Below are positions 52,128-60,443 of a DNA stretch of 64,000 bases, piece by piece. Every line of letters starts with the position of its first letter. Positions within the stretch are counted from its first letter, which is position 1. The position numbers and the translations under genes are program-made. The DNA is from Hyphomicrobium_A sp965243865 (GTDB taxonomy: Bacteria; Pseudomonadota; Alphaproteobacteria; Rhizobiales; Hyphomicrobiaceae): contig NZ_OZ251603.1 in the NCBI RefSeq assembly GCF_965243865.1, positions 3,658,001 through 3,722,000 of the forward strand, read 5' to 3'. The notes under the pieces are model-generated. The model did not search any database. It worked only from the letters and a program-made list of their open reading frames with translations, and was not told where the DNA came from.

Positions 52128-53471
52128 ATGCACATCGACGAAAAACTGACCCCCATTCTGGCAGAGGTCCTTCATCGGAATGCCGGCGAAGACGAGTTCC
52201 ACCAGGCAGTCAAGGAGGTACTGGGCAGCCTTGGTCGCGTGGCGGCGAAGCACCCGCGTTATGCCAACGGAGCCCTGATCGAGCGGCTTTGCGAGCCCGA
52301 GCGGCAAGTCATCTTCCGCGTCCCCTGGGTTGATGATCAAGGACAGGTCCGGATTAATCGCGGCTTCCGCGTTCAATTCAACTCGGCGCTTGGCCCCTAC
52401 AAGGGCGGCTTGCGCTTCCATCCCTCGGTAAACGTCGGCATCATCAAATTCCTCGGCTTTGAGCAGACCTTCAAGAATGCCTTGACCGGTATGCCCATCG
52501 GCGGCGGCAAGGGCGGATCCGATTTCAATCCGCGCGGTCGCTCTGACGGCGAGATCATGCGCTTCTGCCAGTCTTTCATGACCGAGCTGCATCGCCACCT
52601 GGGTGAGAACGTCGACGTGCCTGCTGGCGACATCGGCGTCGGCGGTCGCGAGATCGGTTACATGTTCGGGCAATATAAGCGTCTGACGAACCGCTACGAG
52701 GCCGGCGTACTGACCGGCAAGGGCCTCACCTACGGCGGGTCGCGCGCACGCACCGAGGCGACCGGGTACGGCGCTACGTACTTCGTGCAGAGCATGCTTG
52801 GCACCAAGGGCCAATCTTTTGCCGGGCGCAGAGTATCGGTCTCAGGATCGGGCAACGTCGCCATTTACGCCATCGAGAAGATCGCAGAGTTCGGTGGCAA
52901 GGTCGTCGCATGCTCGGATTCGAACGGCTACATCGTCGATGACCACGGTATCGATCTGGCGCTCGTCAAGGAAATCAAGGAAGTCCGCCGCGCGCGTATC
53001 TCCGAGTACGCGGCTGTCAAATCCGCCGCGCACTATATCGAAGGCGGATCGATCTGGGACGTGCCGGCAGACGTCGCGATGCCATCCGCCACTCAGAACG
53101 AGCTGACCGGCAAGGACGCTCGCACGCTGGTCAACAATGGCGTCATTGCTGTCGGCGAGGGCGCCAATATGCCGTGCACGCCCGAGGCTGTGCGAGTCTT
53201 CCAGGAGGCAGGCGTTCTTTTTGCTCCGGGTAAAGCGGCCAACGCCGGCGGTGTCGCTACGTCAGCACTAGAGATGCAGCAGAACGCATCGCGCGACAGC
53301 TGGACGTTCGAGCAGACCGAAGCGCGGCTCGCCGACGTCATGCGCAATATTCACGACCGTTGCGCTGAAACAGCGGCCGACTATGGCGCTCCCGGCGATT
53401 ACGTTCTTGGCGCCAACATCGCCAGCTTCCTTCGTGTCGCCGAGGCGATGGAAGCCCTCGGCGTGATCTGA
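52128..53471 (+). CDS. gdhA: Glutamate dehydrogenase, NADP-dependent type
   Basis: 447 residues from ATG 52128 (a GTG directly before it is possible). Reductive amination of 2-oxoglutarate. FNSALGPYKGGLRFHPSVN includes the glutamate-binding lysine, MPIGGGKGGSDFNPRG the catalytic lysine region, and VSGSGNVAIYAIEKIAEFGG the dinucleotide fold. The hexameric 450-residue class matches bacterial biosynthetic enzymes. NADP preference is inferred from the subfamily. It lies 29 bases after rnk on the same strand. Confidence 0.95.
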   Translation: MHIDEKLTPILAEVLHRNAGEDEFHQAVKEVLGSLGRVAAKHPRYANGALIERLCEPERQVIFRVPWVDDQGQVRINRGFRVQFNSALGPYKGGLRFHPSVNVGIIKFLGFEQTFKNALTGMPIGGGKGGSDFNPRGRSDGEIMRFCQSFMTELHRHLGENVDVPAGDIGVGGREIGYMFGQYKRLTNRYEAGVLTGKGLTYGGSRARTEATGYGATYFVQSMLGTKGQSFAGRRVSVSGSGNVAIYAIEKIAEFGGKVVACSDSNGYIVDDHGIDLALVKEIKEVRRARISEYAAVKSAAHYIEGGSIWDVPADVAMPSATQNELTGKDARTLVNNGVIAVGEGANMPCTPEAVRVFQEAGVLFAPGKAANAGGVATSALEMQQNASRDSWTFEQTEARLADVMRNIHDRCAETAADYGAPGDYVLGANIASFLRVAEAMEALGVI

Positions 53472-54101
53472 CAGTCCAACGGTCTTTGCTGATCCAGGAT
53501 GTACACCGGCGGGAGACTGCCGGTGTTCGCTTCAGTGCACCCGAAGTGGCGTCGCGCGAAACACCGATGCCCGGCAAACGACTGCGGCGTCATTCTCGAT
53601 GACGACAAGCCCTTTAAGCTTGCGAGCGCAGGGCAGCACTGATGCTGCCAAGCTCACCGGCAAATCGATATTAGAGGGTGGGCTGTAGATTGGCTCCGCG
53701 GGTAGGAGCAAAGTCATTGGTTCGTACCTCTATAATGTGTTGAACCGTCTAGATATTTTTTCGAGATGCAAATTCATGTTGGGTCAATCGCTGGTTCCAA
53801 TGTTGGGTTAGTTCGGTCCGGACATTATGCTAGTTGGAACGCTTTTTTTGGCTGTTTCGCTCGCCACAAGCTCATACGGAATAATACTACGCGCAGGATT
53901 TGGCGTGCTAGCTGAGAGTTGCCTCTCGCCGGCGTTACGAACATCCGCTCGGTCACAGTGAACGAACCCGCTGCCGCGGGAGAGCGCTTTGCCCGAGCGG
54001 CGCCACGCTGCCCGGTGCAGAGTGGCCGTCGAGGGCGTCCCGTGGACGTCCGCCCACAGCCGCTCTGCGGACTTCTGTGAGCTCAGATAAGCGCAGTACC
54101 T
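53472..54101. other. Gene-poor border of an accessory segment
   Basis: About 630 bp. Base composition drops noticeably in 53720-53930, unlike the GC-rich flanks. A minus-strand frame of 61 codons (53532-53717) starts with ATG but has no good ribosome site and no recognisable motif. The ATGTTGGGT sequence occurs twice (near 53776 and 53800). I read this as the left edge of horizontally acquired DNA, without a visible integrase or transposase. Confidence 0.4.
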
Positions 54102-54701
54102 CTAGTCTCGCGCGGCATCGTGCACTACGACATAATCCCCACCGTCATTCAGCCGAAGCTCACCACCAGTCACCAGAGCAACACCCGGTGAATAGGACGC
54201 CGTGTTCGAGAAATGGTTTGTCGCGTATGCGCCTGCGTCTACGACGGCAACGATAGAGTTTCCAATTGTTACAGATGCTGACCACGTGGCCTGGTAAACT
54301 TTCGGCAGCTCTCTTCCGAACCGCTCAAGTTCCTGTGCGATCCAGCGATACATTTTGACCGCGTCTCCAACCGTGATGCGGTGGCGGTCCCGTTCCGACT
54401 TGGCCAGATGAAATGCGCGCGTGTCTAAACGTGTGATCAGCTTGAGTGCTTCCGCGTCGTCGGCCGACTCGCTGGATGCAACGAAATCCTTGTTGTAGTC
54501 GCGGGCCTTGTAGTTGTTGCCGTCCTCGTTCATCAGAAACACCCGACAGTTTCTGGCGTGGACGGCGAAGCACTCAAAATACATTGACGCTCGCTGACCC
54601 GGCTCGCTCCCCGCAAGCAGATTGAGTGCATAGCCAAGCATGCTTATCTCGTAGCTCAGATGCTTGGTCAGGAATTCCTTATTTTGATCTGCTGATGCCA
54701 T
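54102..54701 (-). CDS. Hypothetical protein, 199 aa, accessory segment
   Basis: The N-terminal two-thirds is strongly helical (NKEFLTKHLSYEISMLGYAL; ASMYFECFAVHARNCRVFLM) and the C-terminal third is beta-rich. The helical part with conserved-looking HARNCR recalls HEPN-like domains, but I cannot confirm the R-X4-6-H motif. No signal peptide. It is divergent from the trypsin-like gene across 130 bp, and both lie next to a toxin-antitoxin pair, so a defence-related role is possible but unproven. Confidence 0.6.
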   Translation of the reverse strand: MASADQNKEFLTKHLSYEISMLGYALNLLAGSEPGQRASMYFECFAVHARNCRVFLMNEDGNNYKARDYNKDFVASSESADDAEALKLITRLDTRAFHLAKSERDRHRITVGDAVKMYRWIAQELERFGRELPKVYQATWSASVTIGNSIVAVVDAGAYATNHFSNTASYSPGVALVTGGELRLNDGGDYVVVHDAARD

Positions 54702-54831
54702 GCTCTGTTCATCTGTTATCGTCTGGCCGCAGTTCTACCTGGAGGCTGGGCTCTGAGCACGTCGCTGCACATGGTAACCTTGAGCTTCGGTGCGATTCGC
54801 TATCGTTCTTCAAGGCTCGGCGGAGGAAACG

Positions 54832-55659
54832 ATGAGTGCAGCCGACGGCCTTTGGCGCGGAACTGATAGAGTCAGGTTCTTTTGCAGGCACCTCGTGGGC
54901 CTGTGCATTGCCTTTGAACATCACGATGACGAGCAGACTGGGCATACGCCGCGCTTCGCGGCGTACGCAGGAACGCTTATCCGCATCCGGGACGCCTACT
55001 GCTTCCTCACTGCGGGCCACATCCTGCGGGAAGTGGAGCAGGCCCTTCAGAGCGACAACGTGGACATAAAGTCCGCGGTGTTGGCTGACACCTTTGGCCG
55101 CGGAAGGTTCAAGGATCATCCGATTCCGTTCGATCTGAAGAGCGCCAGCATCTTCTATATCGACGATGACGACGAAGGCCTCGACTTCGGCGTGATGCTG
55201 CTCCAGCCTTACTATATAAGGCTCCTGGCTACGAACGGGATCGTTGCTCTCGAAGAAAAGAACTGGGCGCATCAGGCCAGTGTACGGTTCGACGGATACG
55301 CGATGCTCGGCCTCCCTGAAGAGTATACGTCCGCATTCGTCTCCGCGTCCGGCGATGGTGTCGTCTCCCCTACCATGTTTGCCGTTCAGCGTGTCGCGCC
55401 GCCGCTGGCGGGAGGCCGATCGACCAAATTCGAGCGCTTCGTTGCCCAGGTCGATCCGGCAATCGGTCTGAAGAGCATCAAGGGAATGAGCGGCGGCCCG
55501 ATCTTCGGATTCAATCTCGAAGAGCGCCATCCGCGCTATTGGGTCGTAGCCTTACAGAGCGCATGGAGTCCCGCGCGCGGGCTGGTATTCGGGTGCCCAC
55601 TGCCGATCCTCGCATCGCTAATGACTGCGTGGAGTGGAGAAGCGACGCTGTCAGCGTAG
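54832..55659 (+). CDS. Trypsin-like serine protease, cytosolic
   Basis: 275 residues from ATG 54832, with GGAGG six bases upstream. A chymotrypsin-fold triad can be read: H63 in CFLTAGHILREV, D118 in DEGLDFGVMLLQ and S220 in IKGMSGGPIFGF. No signal peptide is seen, so it is probably intracellular, which is unusual for housekeeping trypsin-like enzymes but common for proteases in accessory or defence islands. No partner domain is fused. The substrate is unknown. Confidence 0.75.
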   Translation: MSAADGLWRGTDRVRFFCRHLVGLCIAFEHHDDEQTGHTPRFAAYAGTLIRIRDAYCFLTAGHILREVEQALQSDNVDIKSAVLADTFGRGRFKDHPIPFDLKSASIFYIDDDDEGLDFGVMLLQPYYIRLLATNGIVALEEKNWAHQASVRFDGYAMLGLPEEYTSAFVSASGDGVVSPTMFAVQRVAPPLAGGRSTKFERFVAQVDPAIGLKSIKGMSGGPIFGFNLEERHPRYWVVALQSAWSPARGLVFGCPLPILASLMTAWSGEATLSA

Positions 55660-55707
55660 TTTCAAGCCTGCCCAAAGACGGTGGGACATGTAGTGCTTGG
55701 TGTGATG

Positions 55708-55746
55708 ATGTTCAATAAGTGTACCAAGGGTACACTTATTGAACAT
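55708..55746. promoter_or_regulatory. 39-bp perfect palindrome upstream of abiEi
   Basis: ATGTTCAATAAGTGTACC (55708-55725), AAG, then GGTACACTTATTGAACAT (55729-55746): 18-bp arms without mismatch. It ends 46 bases before the abiEi ATG. AbiEi antitoxins autorepress by binding inverted repeats in their promoter, so this is the likely operator. A partial copy (TGTACC-ATG-AGTACA) overlaps the start codon. The hairpin could also act in RNA. Confidence 0.75.
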
Positions 55747-55791
55747 AAGTTAAACTTGCCAGCGGTTTGTATTAATGCTACTTTATGTACC

Positions 55792-56622
55792 ATGAGTACA
55801 CAAAAACTGGGGAAGTTGAACTGGCTCGCGCGGCATCTTCCAGAGGGTATGCCGGTCGATGCCGCGTGGCTTCGACGCCAGGGCTATACCGCCAACCTGC
55901 TTCGAAAGTACGAGGCTGCAAGATGGCTCTCGCAGCCGGCGCACCGCGTCTATGTCCGGCCGCGCGGCTCGCTGACCTGGGAGCAGATTGTCCTCTCTCT
56001 GCAGACCCTGCTGCGCTTGGATGTCGTCGTTGGCGGCCGAACTGCGCTCGAACTCCATGGATATGCGCACTACCTGCAACAGACCGTGACCGAGGTCCAC
56101 TTGTACGGGCCGACACCGTTGCCGACCTGGCTCAAGACGCTGCCGGTGGATGTCCGCTTCATCTATCACAATGACGGAAGGCTGTTTCGCACGCACCGCG
56201 CCTCCACGGCTCCGTATCAATTGGAAGGCCCGTCCGAAGCCGCCAAAAGACCCGAAGGTGTAACGGTACAACCCTGGGGTCCAGGGAATTGGCCCCTCGT
56301 CCTATCTACGCCCGAGCGCGCCGTGCTCGAACTCCTGGACGAGTTGCCCGACCGGGAAAGCTTCCACCAGGCGGACATGCTGATGGAGGGACTCTCCACG
56401 CTCAGCCCCAGCAGGATGGAGAAGCTCCTGGTCGATTGCCGCAGCATCAAGGTCAAGCGTCTCTTCTTCTTCTTCGCCGATCGTCACAAGCATGCCTGGC
56501 TCAAGCGTATCGACCGCAAGGCCATCGATCTTGGCAAAGGCAAGCGCGTGCTCGTCAAGGGCGGAAAGCTCGATGCCAAGCACATGATCACCGTGCCGGA
56601 GGATCTCGATGCCGCTGGCTGA
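55792..56622 (+). CDS. abiEi: Type IV toxin-antitoxin AbiEi-family antitoxin
   Basis: 276 residues from ATG 55792; the frame extends upstream through the palindrome, which is not coding. N-terminal winged helix (LPEGMPVDAAWLRRQGY; LLRKYEAARWLSQPAHRVYV) for DNA binding, then the AbiEi core with LRLDVVVGGRTALELHGYAH, STPERAVLELLDELPD and KLLVDCRSIKVKRLFFFFA. It neutralises AbiEii and represses the operon. It overlaps the toxin gene by 14 bases. Confidence 0.88.
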   Translation: MSTQKLGKLNWLARHLPEGMPVDAAWLRRQGYTANLLRKYEAARWLSQPAHRVYVRPRGSLTWEQIVLSLQTLLRLDVVVGGRTALELHGYAHYLQQTVTEVHLYGPTPLPTWLKTLPVDVRFIYHNDGRLFRTHRASTAPYQLEGPSEAAKRPEGVTVQPWGPGNWPLVLSTPERAVLELLDELPDRESFHQADMLMEGLSTLSPSRMEKLLVDCRSIKVKRLFFFFADRHKHAWLKRIDRKAIDLGKGKRVLVKGGKLDAKHMITVPEDLDAAG

Positions 56623-57598
56623 GAACTTCCGTCGGCAAGTCGATCTTCTACTGCGCGTTGTCCCCTATATCGCGAAGGAGAAGTGCTTCGCCCTGAAAGG
56701 GGGGACCGCCATCAATCTCTTCTTCCGCGACCTCCCTCGGCTCTCCGTTGATATCGACCTCACCTACGTCAACGTGCTCCCGCGGGCGAGATCCCTGGGT
56801 GCGATTGACAAGGCGATGAAGCGCATCGCCGCCCGGATCGAGAAAGGGATCAAGGGCGCCCACGTTACGCAGACAGTGACAGAAGGCACCGTCACCAAGC
56901 TCTTCATTCAGGAGCGTAGGGTCCAGATTAAGGTCGAGGTCACGCCAGTCATGCGTGGCTCTGCTTACGAGCCCGAACTGCGCGGGGTCACGCCTGCAGT
57001 TGAGGAAGCATTTGGCTTCGCGGAGATGCCGGTCGTTTCTTTTGCCGACCTCTATGCCGGCAAGATCGTCGCGGCACTCGATCGCCAGCACCCTCGCGAT
57101 TTCTTCGATGTTCGGCAGCTGATGGCCAACGAAGGCATCACCAATGAGATCCGGGCCGGCTTCATCGTCTATCTGCTATCCCATCATCGCCCGATGGCCG
57201 AAGTACTGGCTGCACCAGCGAAGGACATCCGACAGAAATACGACGCCGAGTTCGTCGGTATGACCGATGACGCGGTCACGCTCGACGAACTCCTTGCAAC
57301 ACGCTCCGAACTTGTAGCGGCGATTGTCGGTGACATGCCTGAAGCGCATCGCCGCTTCCTGGTATCGTTCGAGCGTGGGGAGCCGGATTGGGATCTTCTC
57401 GGACTCAAGGGCGTCAACAAGCTGCCCGCTATCCAATGGCGTCAGCAGAACCTCGACAAGATTTCGAAGAACAAGCGGGCCGATCTCGTCGCGCAGCTCG
57501 AGCGCGTCCTCGGACTCGATGTCACCCCGTCGCAGCTGACCTTGCTTCCAGAAGCAAGCGCGTCCAAGAAGCGCCGCGCGTCAAGAGTCCAAGGCTGA
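56609..57598 (+). CDS. abiEii: AbiEii-family nucleotidyltransferase toxin
   Basis: 329 residues of the DUF1814/AbiEii nucleotidyltransferase fold. KGGTAINLFFRDLPR (motif I, G31-G32) with S46, D48 and D50 in RLSVDIDLTY (catalytic carboxylates), IKVEVTP (motif II) and DLYAGKIVAALDRQHPRDFFD (motifs III-IV, written to its last twenty residues). All motifs look intact, so the toxin should be active. Characterised relatives transfer nucleotides to tRNA or bind GTP and give abortive phage resistance. Overlap with abiEi keeps the pair stoichiometric. Confidence 0.88.
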   Translation: MPLAENFRRQVDLLLRVVPYIAKEKCFALKGGTAINLFFRDLPRLSVDIDLTYVNVLPRARSLGAIDKAMKRIAARIEKGIKGAHVTQTVTEGTVTKLFIQERRVQIKVEVTPVMRGSAYEPELRGVTPAVEEAFGFAEMPVVSFADLYAGKIVAALDRQHPRDFFDVRQLMANEGITNEIRAGFIVYLLSHHRPMAEVLAAPAKDIRQKYDAEFVGMTDDAVTLDELLATRSELVAAIVGDMPEAHRRFLVSFERGEPDWDLLGLKGVNKLPAIQWRQQNLDKISKNKRADLVAQLERVLGLDVTPSQLTLLPEASASKKRRASRVQG

Positions 57599-58251
57599 GA
57601 CCCGCGACCGTGGAGGAACGTCCGCTGCGCGTCGACCCCTCCACCCGCTATGGTCTGCGGTGCACCGCTATGCGTGGGACCCCGTTCGTGTGTGCCCGGT
57701 GTGTGCGCAGGCAAAGCGGGATTTGGCGCGGGCCACTGAGCGATTGAATTGATTGGTGGAGCCGAGGAAACCGAACCCCTGACCTCTGCAGTACGATTGC
57801 AGTGGCCGTTTGCGGGTCATACAGCCGTCGCCACTTCTGCTGACGACGCGATCACCTCCAGTCGCCATCGATGTCCGGCGCGACCGACGCCCAGTTCGTC
57901 ACGTCTGACCTTGTATACGAACGCCGATCCCGCAAGCTTGCATGCGTCAGTTCTCGACGTCCGCCGACGGTCACGACCGGATATGATCGGCAAGTCCGCT
58001 TTCGAGGGAGCTGACGACGTGCCGTCGCATCCAGCCCGATGCGTTTGCCCGGCGGCCTACGATGACCGCAAACTCGGCATCGCGTGAGTCCGTCGCCCCT
58101 TCACACCGAGCTGGCCGTTCGCTCTTATGATGGAAATAGAAGAGTGTTTCTAATTCTCAATTCATTGCCGTTTCGCGTGAACAATAGAGGCACAATTAGG
58201 CTGCGAATAGCAGTGAAATGGATAGCATTTCTGGCGGCTTTTGTCGAGTGA
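57599..58251. other. Gene-poor region with tRNA remnant
   Basis: About 650 bp between abiEii and nsrR. The only recognisable item is the tRNA-Thr fragment listed at 57754-57802. The stretch at 58130-58250 is AT-richer. A plus-strand frame at 57749-58087 runs across the tRNA remnant and shows no motif, so I do not call it. Confidence 0.45.
57754..57802 (-). repeat. tRNA-Thr(CGU) 3'-half remnant, candidate att scar
   Basis: Read on the minus strand: anticodon stem CTGCA/TGCAG around a 7-base loop ATCGTAC (U33, anticodon CGU, purine 37), then variable loop, a T-arm-like GGGGTTCGGTTTCC with mismatches, and an acceptor end GGCTCCACCA with encoded CCA. The D-arm and 5' acceptor strand are absent. 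Half-tRNAs of this kind are what integrases leave at the distal end of elements inserted into tRNA genes. Confidence 0.6.
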
Positions 58252-58683
58252 TTAGGCGGGCTGCAAGATCCCACGGAAGTCCTTCTGACGGAGCGCAATG
58301 CTCGATAGGGTATGGCGGTCGAGCACCGACATGAACTGGTCAAGCGCCTCGCGAAGAATCCCCTGCAAGCGGCAGCATCTGGTGATGACGCACTGATTGC
58401 CCGTAGCAAAACACTCGACGAGTGCAAAATCCGGCTCGGTGTCCCTGACGACGTCGCCAAGCACTATCTCTTCAGCGGGCTTTGCGAGCTTCAGGCCGCC
58501 GGAGCGACCGCGCACGGCAGTGAGGTATCCGGTGCGCGTCAGGGCGGTTGCAACCTTCATGAGGTGTGCGCGCGAAATGCCGTAGGCGTCGGCCATCTCC
58601 TCGATGGTGACGAGACGGTCCCCGGCAGCGTGCGTGAACATGAGCATGCGCAGCGAATAATCGGAGAACAGAGTGAGGCGCAT
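58252..58683 (-). CDS. nsrR: NsrR-type Rrf2 nitric-oxide-sensing repressor
   Basis: 143 residues. Rrf2 winged helix: MRLTLFSDYSLRMLMFTH, MADAYGISRAHLMKVATAL (recognition helix) and the wing RGRSGGLKLAKPAEEI. Cysteines C91, C98 and C103/C104 in ECFATGNQCVITRCC would bind the NO-sensitive iron-sulfur cluster. It lies 16 bases after nnrS on the same strand, a typical NO-response pairing. Confidence 0.9.
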   Translation of the reverse strand: MRLTLFSDYSLRMLMFTHAAGDRLVTIEEMADAYGISRAHLMKVATALTRTGYLTAVRGRSGGLKLAKPAEEIVLGDVVRDTEPDFALVECFATGNQCVITRCCRLQGILREALDQFMSVLDRHTLSSIALRQKDFRGILQPA

Positions 58684-58699
58684 CGTGCCCGCTCCTTAA

Positions 58700-59893
58700 C
58701 TAGTGGCCGGTTCTCAGCCGCGGCTTTGTCAGCATGGGCCAGTAGACGACGGCAAACGTACCATAGGCCAGGACCCAGCCGGCCGCTGCAAGATGAAGCA
58801 TCGGCATGCGCGCGACGTCGAATCCGGCAAGGAGGCGCGCACCGACCGCGACCAATATCGCCGCGTAGAGCGCGGCCGTGGCGGTGCTGGCGGTCAACTC
58901 GCGGCCCGAGTGTCCGAGGCTGGCGCGAGTCATAACGGCGAGCGTCATCAAGCCGACAGCCCCGATGGTCCAGGCATGGACGGCACCACTCGGCGGCAAG
59001 ACGTCCGGAGCAATGATCGAGAGCGCGACGAGAAAGAAGCCGATCGGGACGAATGCGTAGCCCACGTGCAGCACTAGGACGAGCACTTCCGGTGAGGTGC
59101 GGTCACCGGCCCAGCGAGCGAGGCGAACGGAATGCAGTGCGCCAGCAATGGTCAGCGCCAAGGCGGTGAAGGTGGCGAGCGGCGCTGCAACCCAGGCAAC
59201 AAGCGCAACAGCGCCGGCCAGTATCGTGACGCCATCATAGCGGCTGAATGGGACCGGCAGGCGTCCATGTTCCTGACGCACCAGCCAATTGCGTGTGAAA
59301 CTTGGAATGATGCGGCCGCCTATGAGCGAGATCAGGAGCACTGCCGCGGCGATGCCGATGCGCGTGCCGTAGCCGTTGCCGCTTGCGAAAATCGCCTCGG
59401 CATAGAAAACGGCATTTCCGACCAATAGGAGCGTGACGAGAGCGAGGACGCGCAGGTTCTTGATGTTGTTTCCGGTGATGATCTCGCGCGCGATGACTGC
59501 GATCAGAGCCAGAAGAAAGCTGAGGTCGATCGCCGCGGCAAAGCCGAGCCCGGTCAGGCCCGAGGCAAGCACGGCGACGCGGCCGGCAGCCCACAGGAAA
59601 AACAGAGCGAGCAGGGGCGTACCAAGAATCGGTAACCTGCCCGTCCAGTTCGGAACGGCGGTCAGCAGAAATCCAGCGACGACAGCAGGCAGAAATCCAT
59701 AGAGGAGCTCATGCGCGTGCCACTCGAGCGGGCTCAGAGCCATAGGAATGGTCAGCGCGCCTTCGAGCATCGGCAGCCACAGCGCGACGATCAGCGCGGC
59801 CCACAGACTGGCGCCAAGAAAGAAGGGACGAAAGCCGAAGCTTAGGACAGCCGGGCCCGTGTAGGCGCGCATCTGCTGGGCTGAGGTGCTCAT
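58700..59893 (-). CDS. nnrS: NnrS family membrane protein
   Basis: 397 residues, about twelve hydrophobic helices. The N-terminal SFGFRPFFLGASLWAALIV and EWHAHELLYGFLPAVVAGFL with their conserved histidines (haem/copper ligands), GGRIIPSFTRNWL and LTLAVMTRASLGHSGREL are NnrS signatures. NnrS relieves nitrosative stress by limiting formation of iron-nitrosyl complexes. Cotranscribed with nsrR and divergent from fdxA. Confidence 0.92.
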   Translation of the reverse strand: MSTSAQQMRAYTGPAVLSFGFRPFFLGASLWAALIVALWLPMLEGALTIPMALSPLEWHAHELLYGFLPAVVAGFLLTAVPNWTGRLPILGTPLLALFFLWAAGRVAVLASGLTGLGFAAAIDLSFLLALIAVIAREIITGNNIKNLRVLALVTLLLVGNAVFYAEAIFASGNGYGTRIGIAAAVLLISLIGGRIIPSFTRNWLVRQEHGRLPVPFSRYDGVTILAGAVALVAWVAAPLATFTALALTIAGALHSVRLARWAGDRTSPEVLVLVLHVGYAFVPIGFFLVALSIIAPDVLPPSGAVHAWTIGAVGLMTLAVMTRASLGHSGRELTASTATAALYAAILVAVGARLLAGFDVARMPMLHLAAAGWVLAYGTFAVVYWPMLTKPRLRTGH

Positions 59894-59989
59894 GACCTAA
59901 ACGTCCTGCCGCTCGCTCACTGCGAGTCCACGGCGCGTTCCCACACACAGAATTGAAGCGGCCGAGGGTTTCATCGTCGGTGCCATGGT

Positions 59990-60022
59990 GCTAAAACGAA
60001 CATCTAGGATAGTTCTTTTAGC
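59990..60022. promoter_or_regulatory. Imperfect dyad in the nnrS-fdxA divergent promoter
   Basis: GCTAAAACGAAC (59990-60001) and GTTCTTTTAGC (60012-60022) are inverted copies with one bulged base around ATCTAGGATA. The element lies 53 bases before fdxA and 97 bases from the nnrS start, suitable for an NsrR or FNR-type operator. It does not match a consensus I can cite. Confidence 0.4.
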
Positions 60023-60074
60023 TCCAAGGGAGCAACCGGTCAACGTTTGGGGGCAATCGAGGCGGAAAAAGCTT

Positions 60075-60431
60075 ATGACGTATGTCGTCACCGAGAATTG
60101 CATCAAGTGCAAATTTACGGACTGCGTTGAGGTATGTCCGGTCGACTGCTTCTATGAAGGCGCAAACATGCTCGTCATAAATCCTGACGAGTGCATCGAC
60201 TGCGGCGTGTGCGTTCCGGAGTGCCCAGCCCACGCAATCTTCTCCGATTCAGAAAGGGAGGCAACGCCGCAGTGGCTCGACCTCAACCGCCGGTACTCGG
60301 AGGCGTGGCCCAACATTACCGGTAAAAAGGCGCCATTGCCTGGAGCCGACGGCGAAAACGGCCGTCGCGGGAAAGCGGCCGAGTTTTCGCCGTTGCCGGG
60401 AGAGGGTGAGGCGCACCTCGCTGCCGAGTAG
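60075..60431 (+). CDS. fdxA: 7Fe ferredoxin FdxA
   Basis: 118 residues from ATG 60075. C9, C17 and C50 would bind a 3Fe-4S cluster and C21, C40, C43 and C46 a 4Fe-4S cluster, seen in ENCIKCKFTDCVEVCPVDC and ECIDCGVCVPEC. The C-terminal half has QWLDLNRRYSEAWPNIT, as in Azotobacter-type FdxA. Low-potential electron carrier. It is divergent from nnrS and converges on the methyltransferase gene with only 12 bases between stops. Confidence 0.95.
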   Translation: MTYVVTENCIKCKFTDCVEVCPVDCFYEGANMLVINPDECIDCGVCVPECPAHAIFSDSEREATPQWLDLNRRYSEAWPNITGKKAPLPGADGENGRRGKAAEFSPLPGEGEAHLAAE

Positions 60432-60443
60432 TCAAGTCGACTG

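Noticed and set aside
53532..53717. 61-codon minus-strand frame beside gdhA
   Set aside because: No ribosome site, no motif and unusual composition; too weak to call as a gene.
57749..58087. 112-codon plus-strand frame after abiEii
   Set aside because: It reads through the tRNA remnant, lacks a ribosome site and shows no recognisable domain.
60351..60391. GGCGAAAAC...GTTTTCGCC inverted repeat inside fdxA as an inserted repeat element
   Set aside because: The encoded tail (GRRGKAAEFSPLPG) matches the normal C-terminus of FdxA proteins, so the dyad is probably chance within conserved coding sequence.
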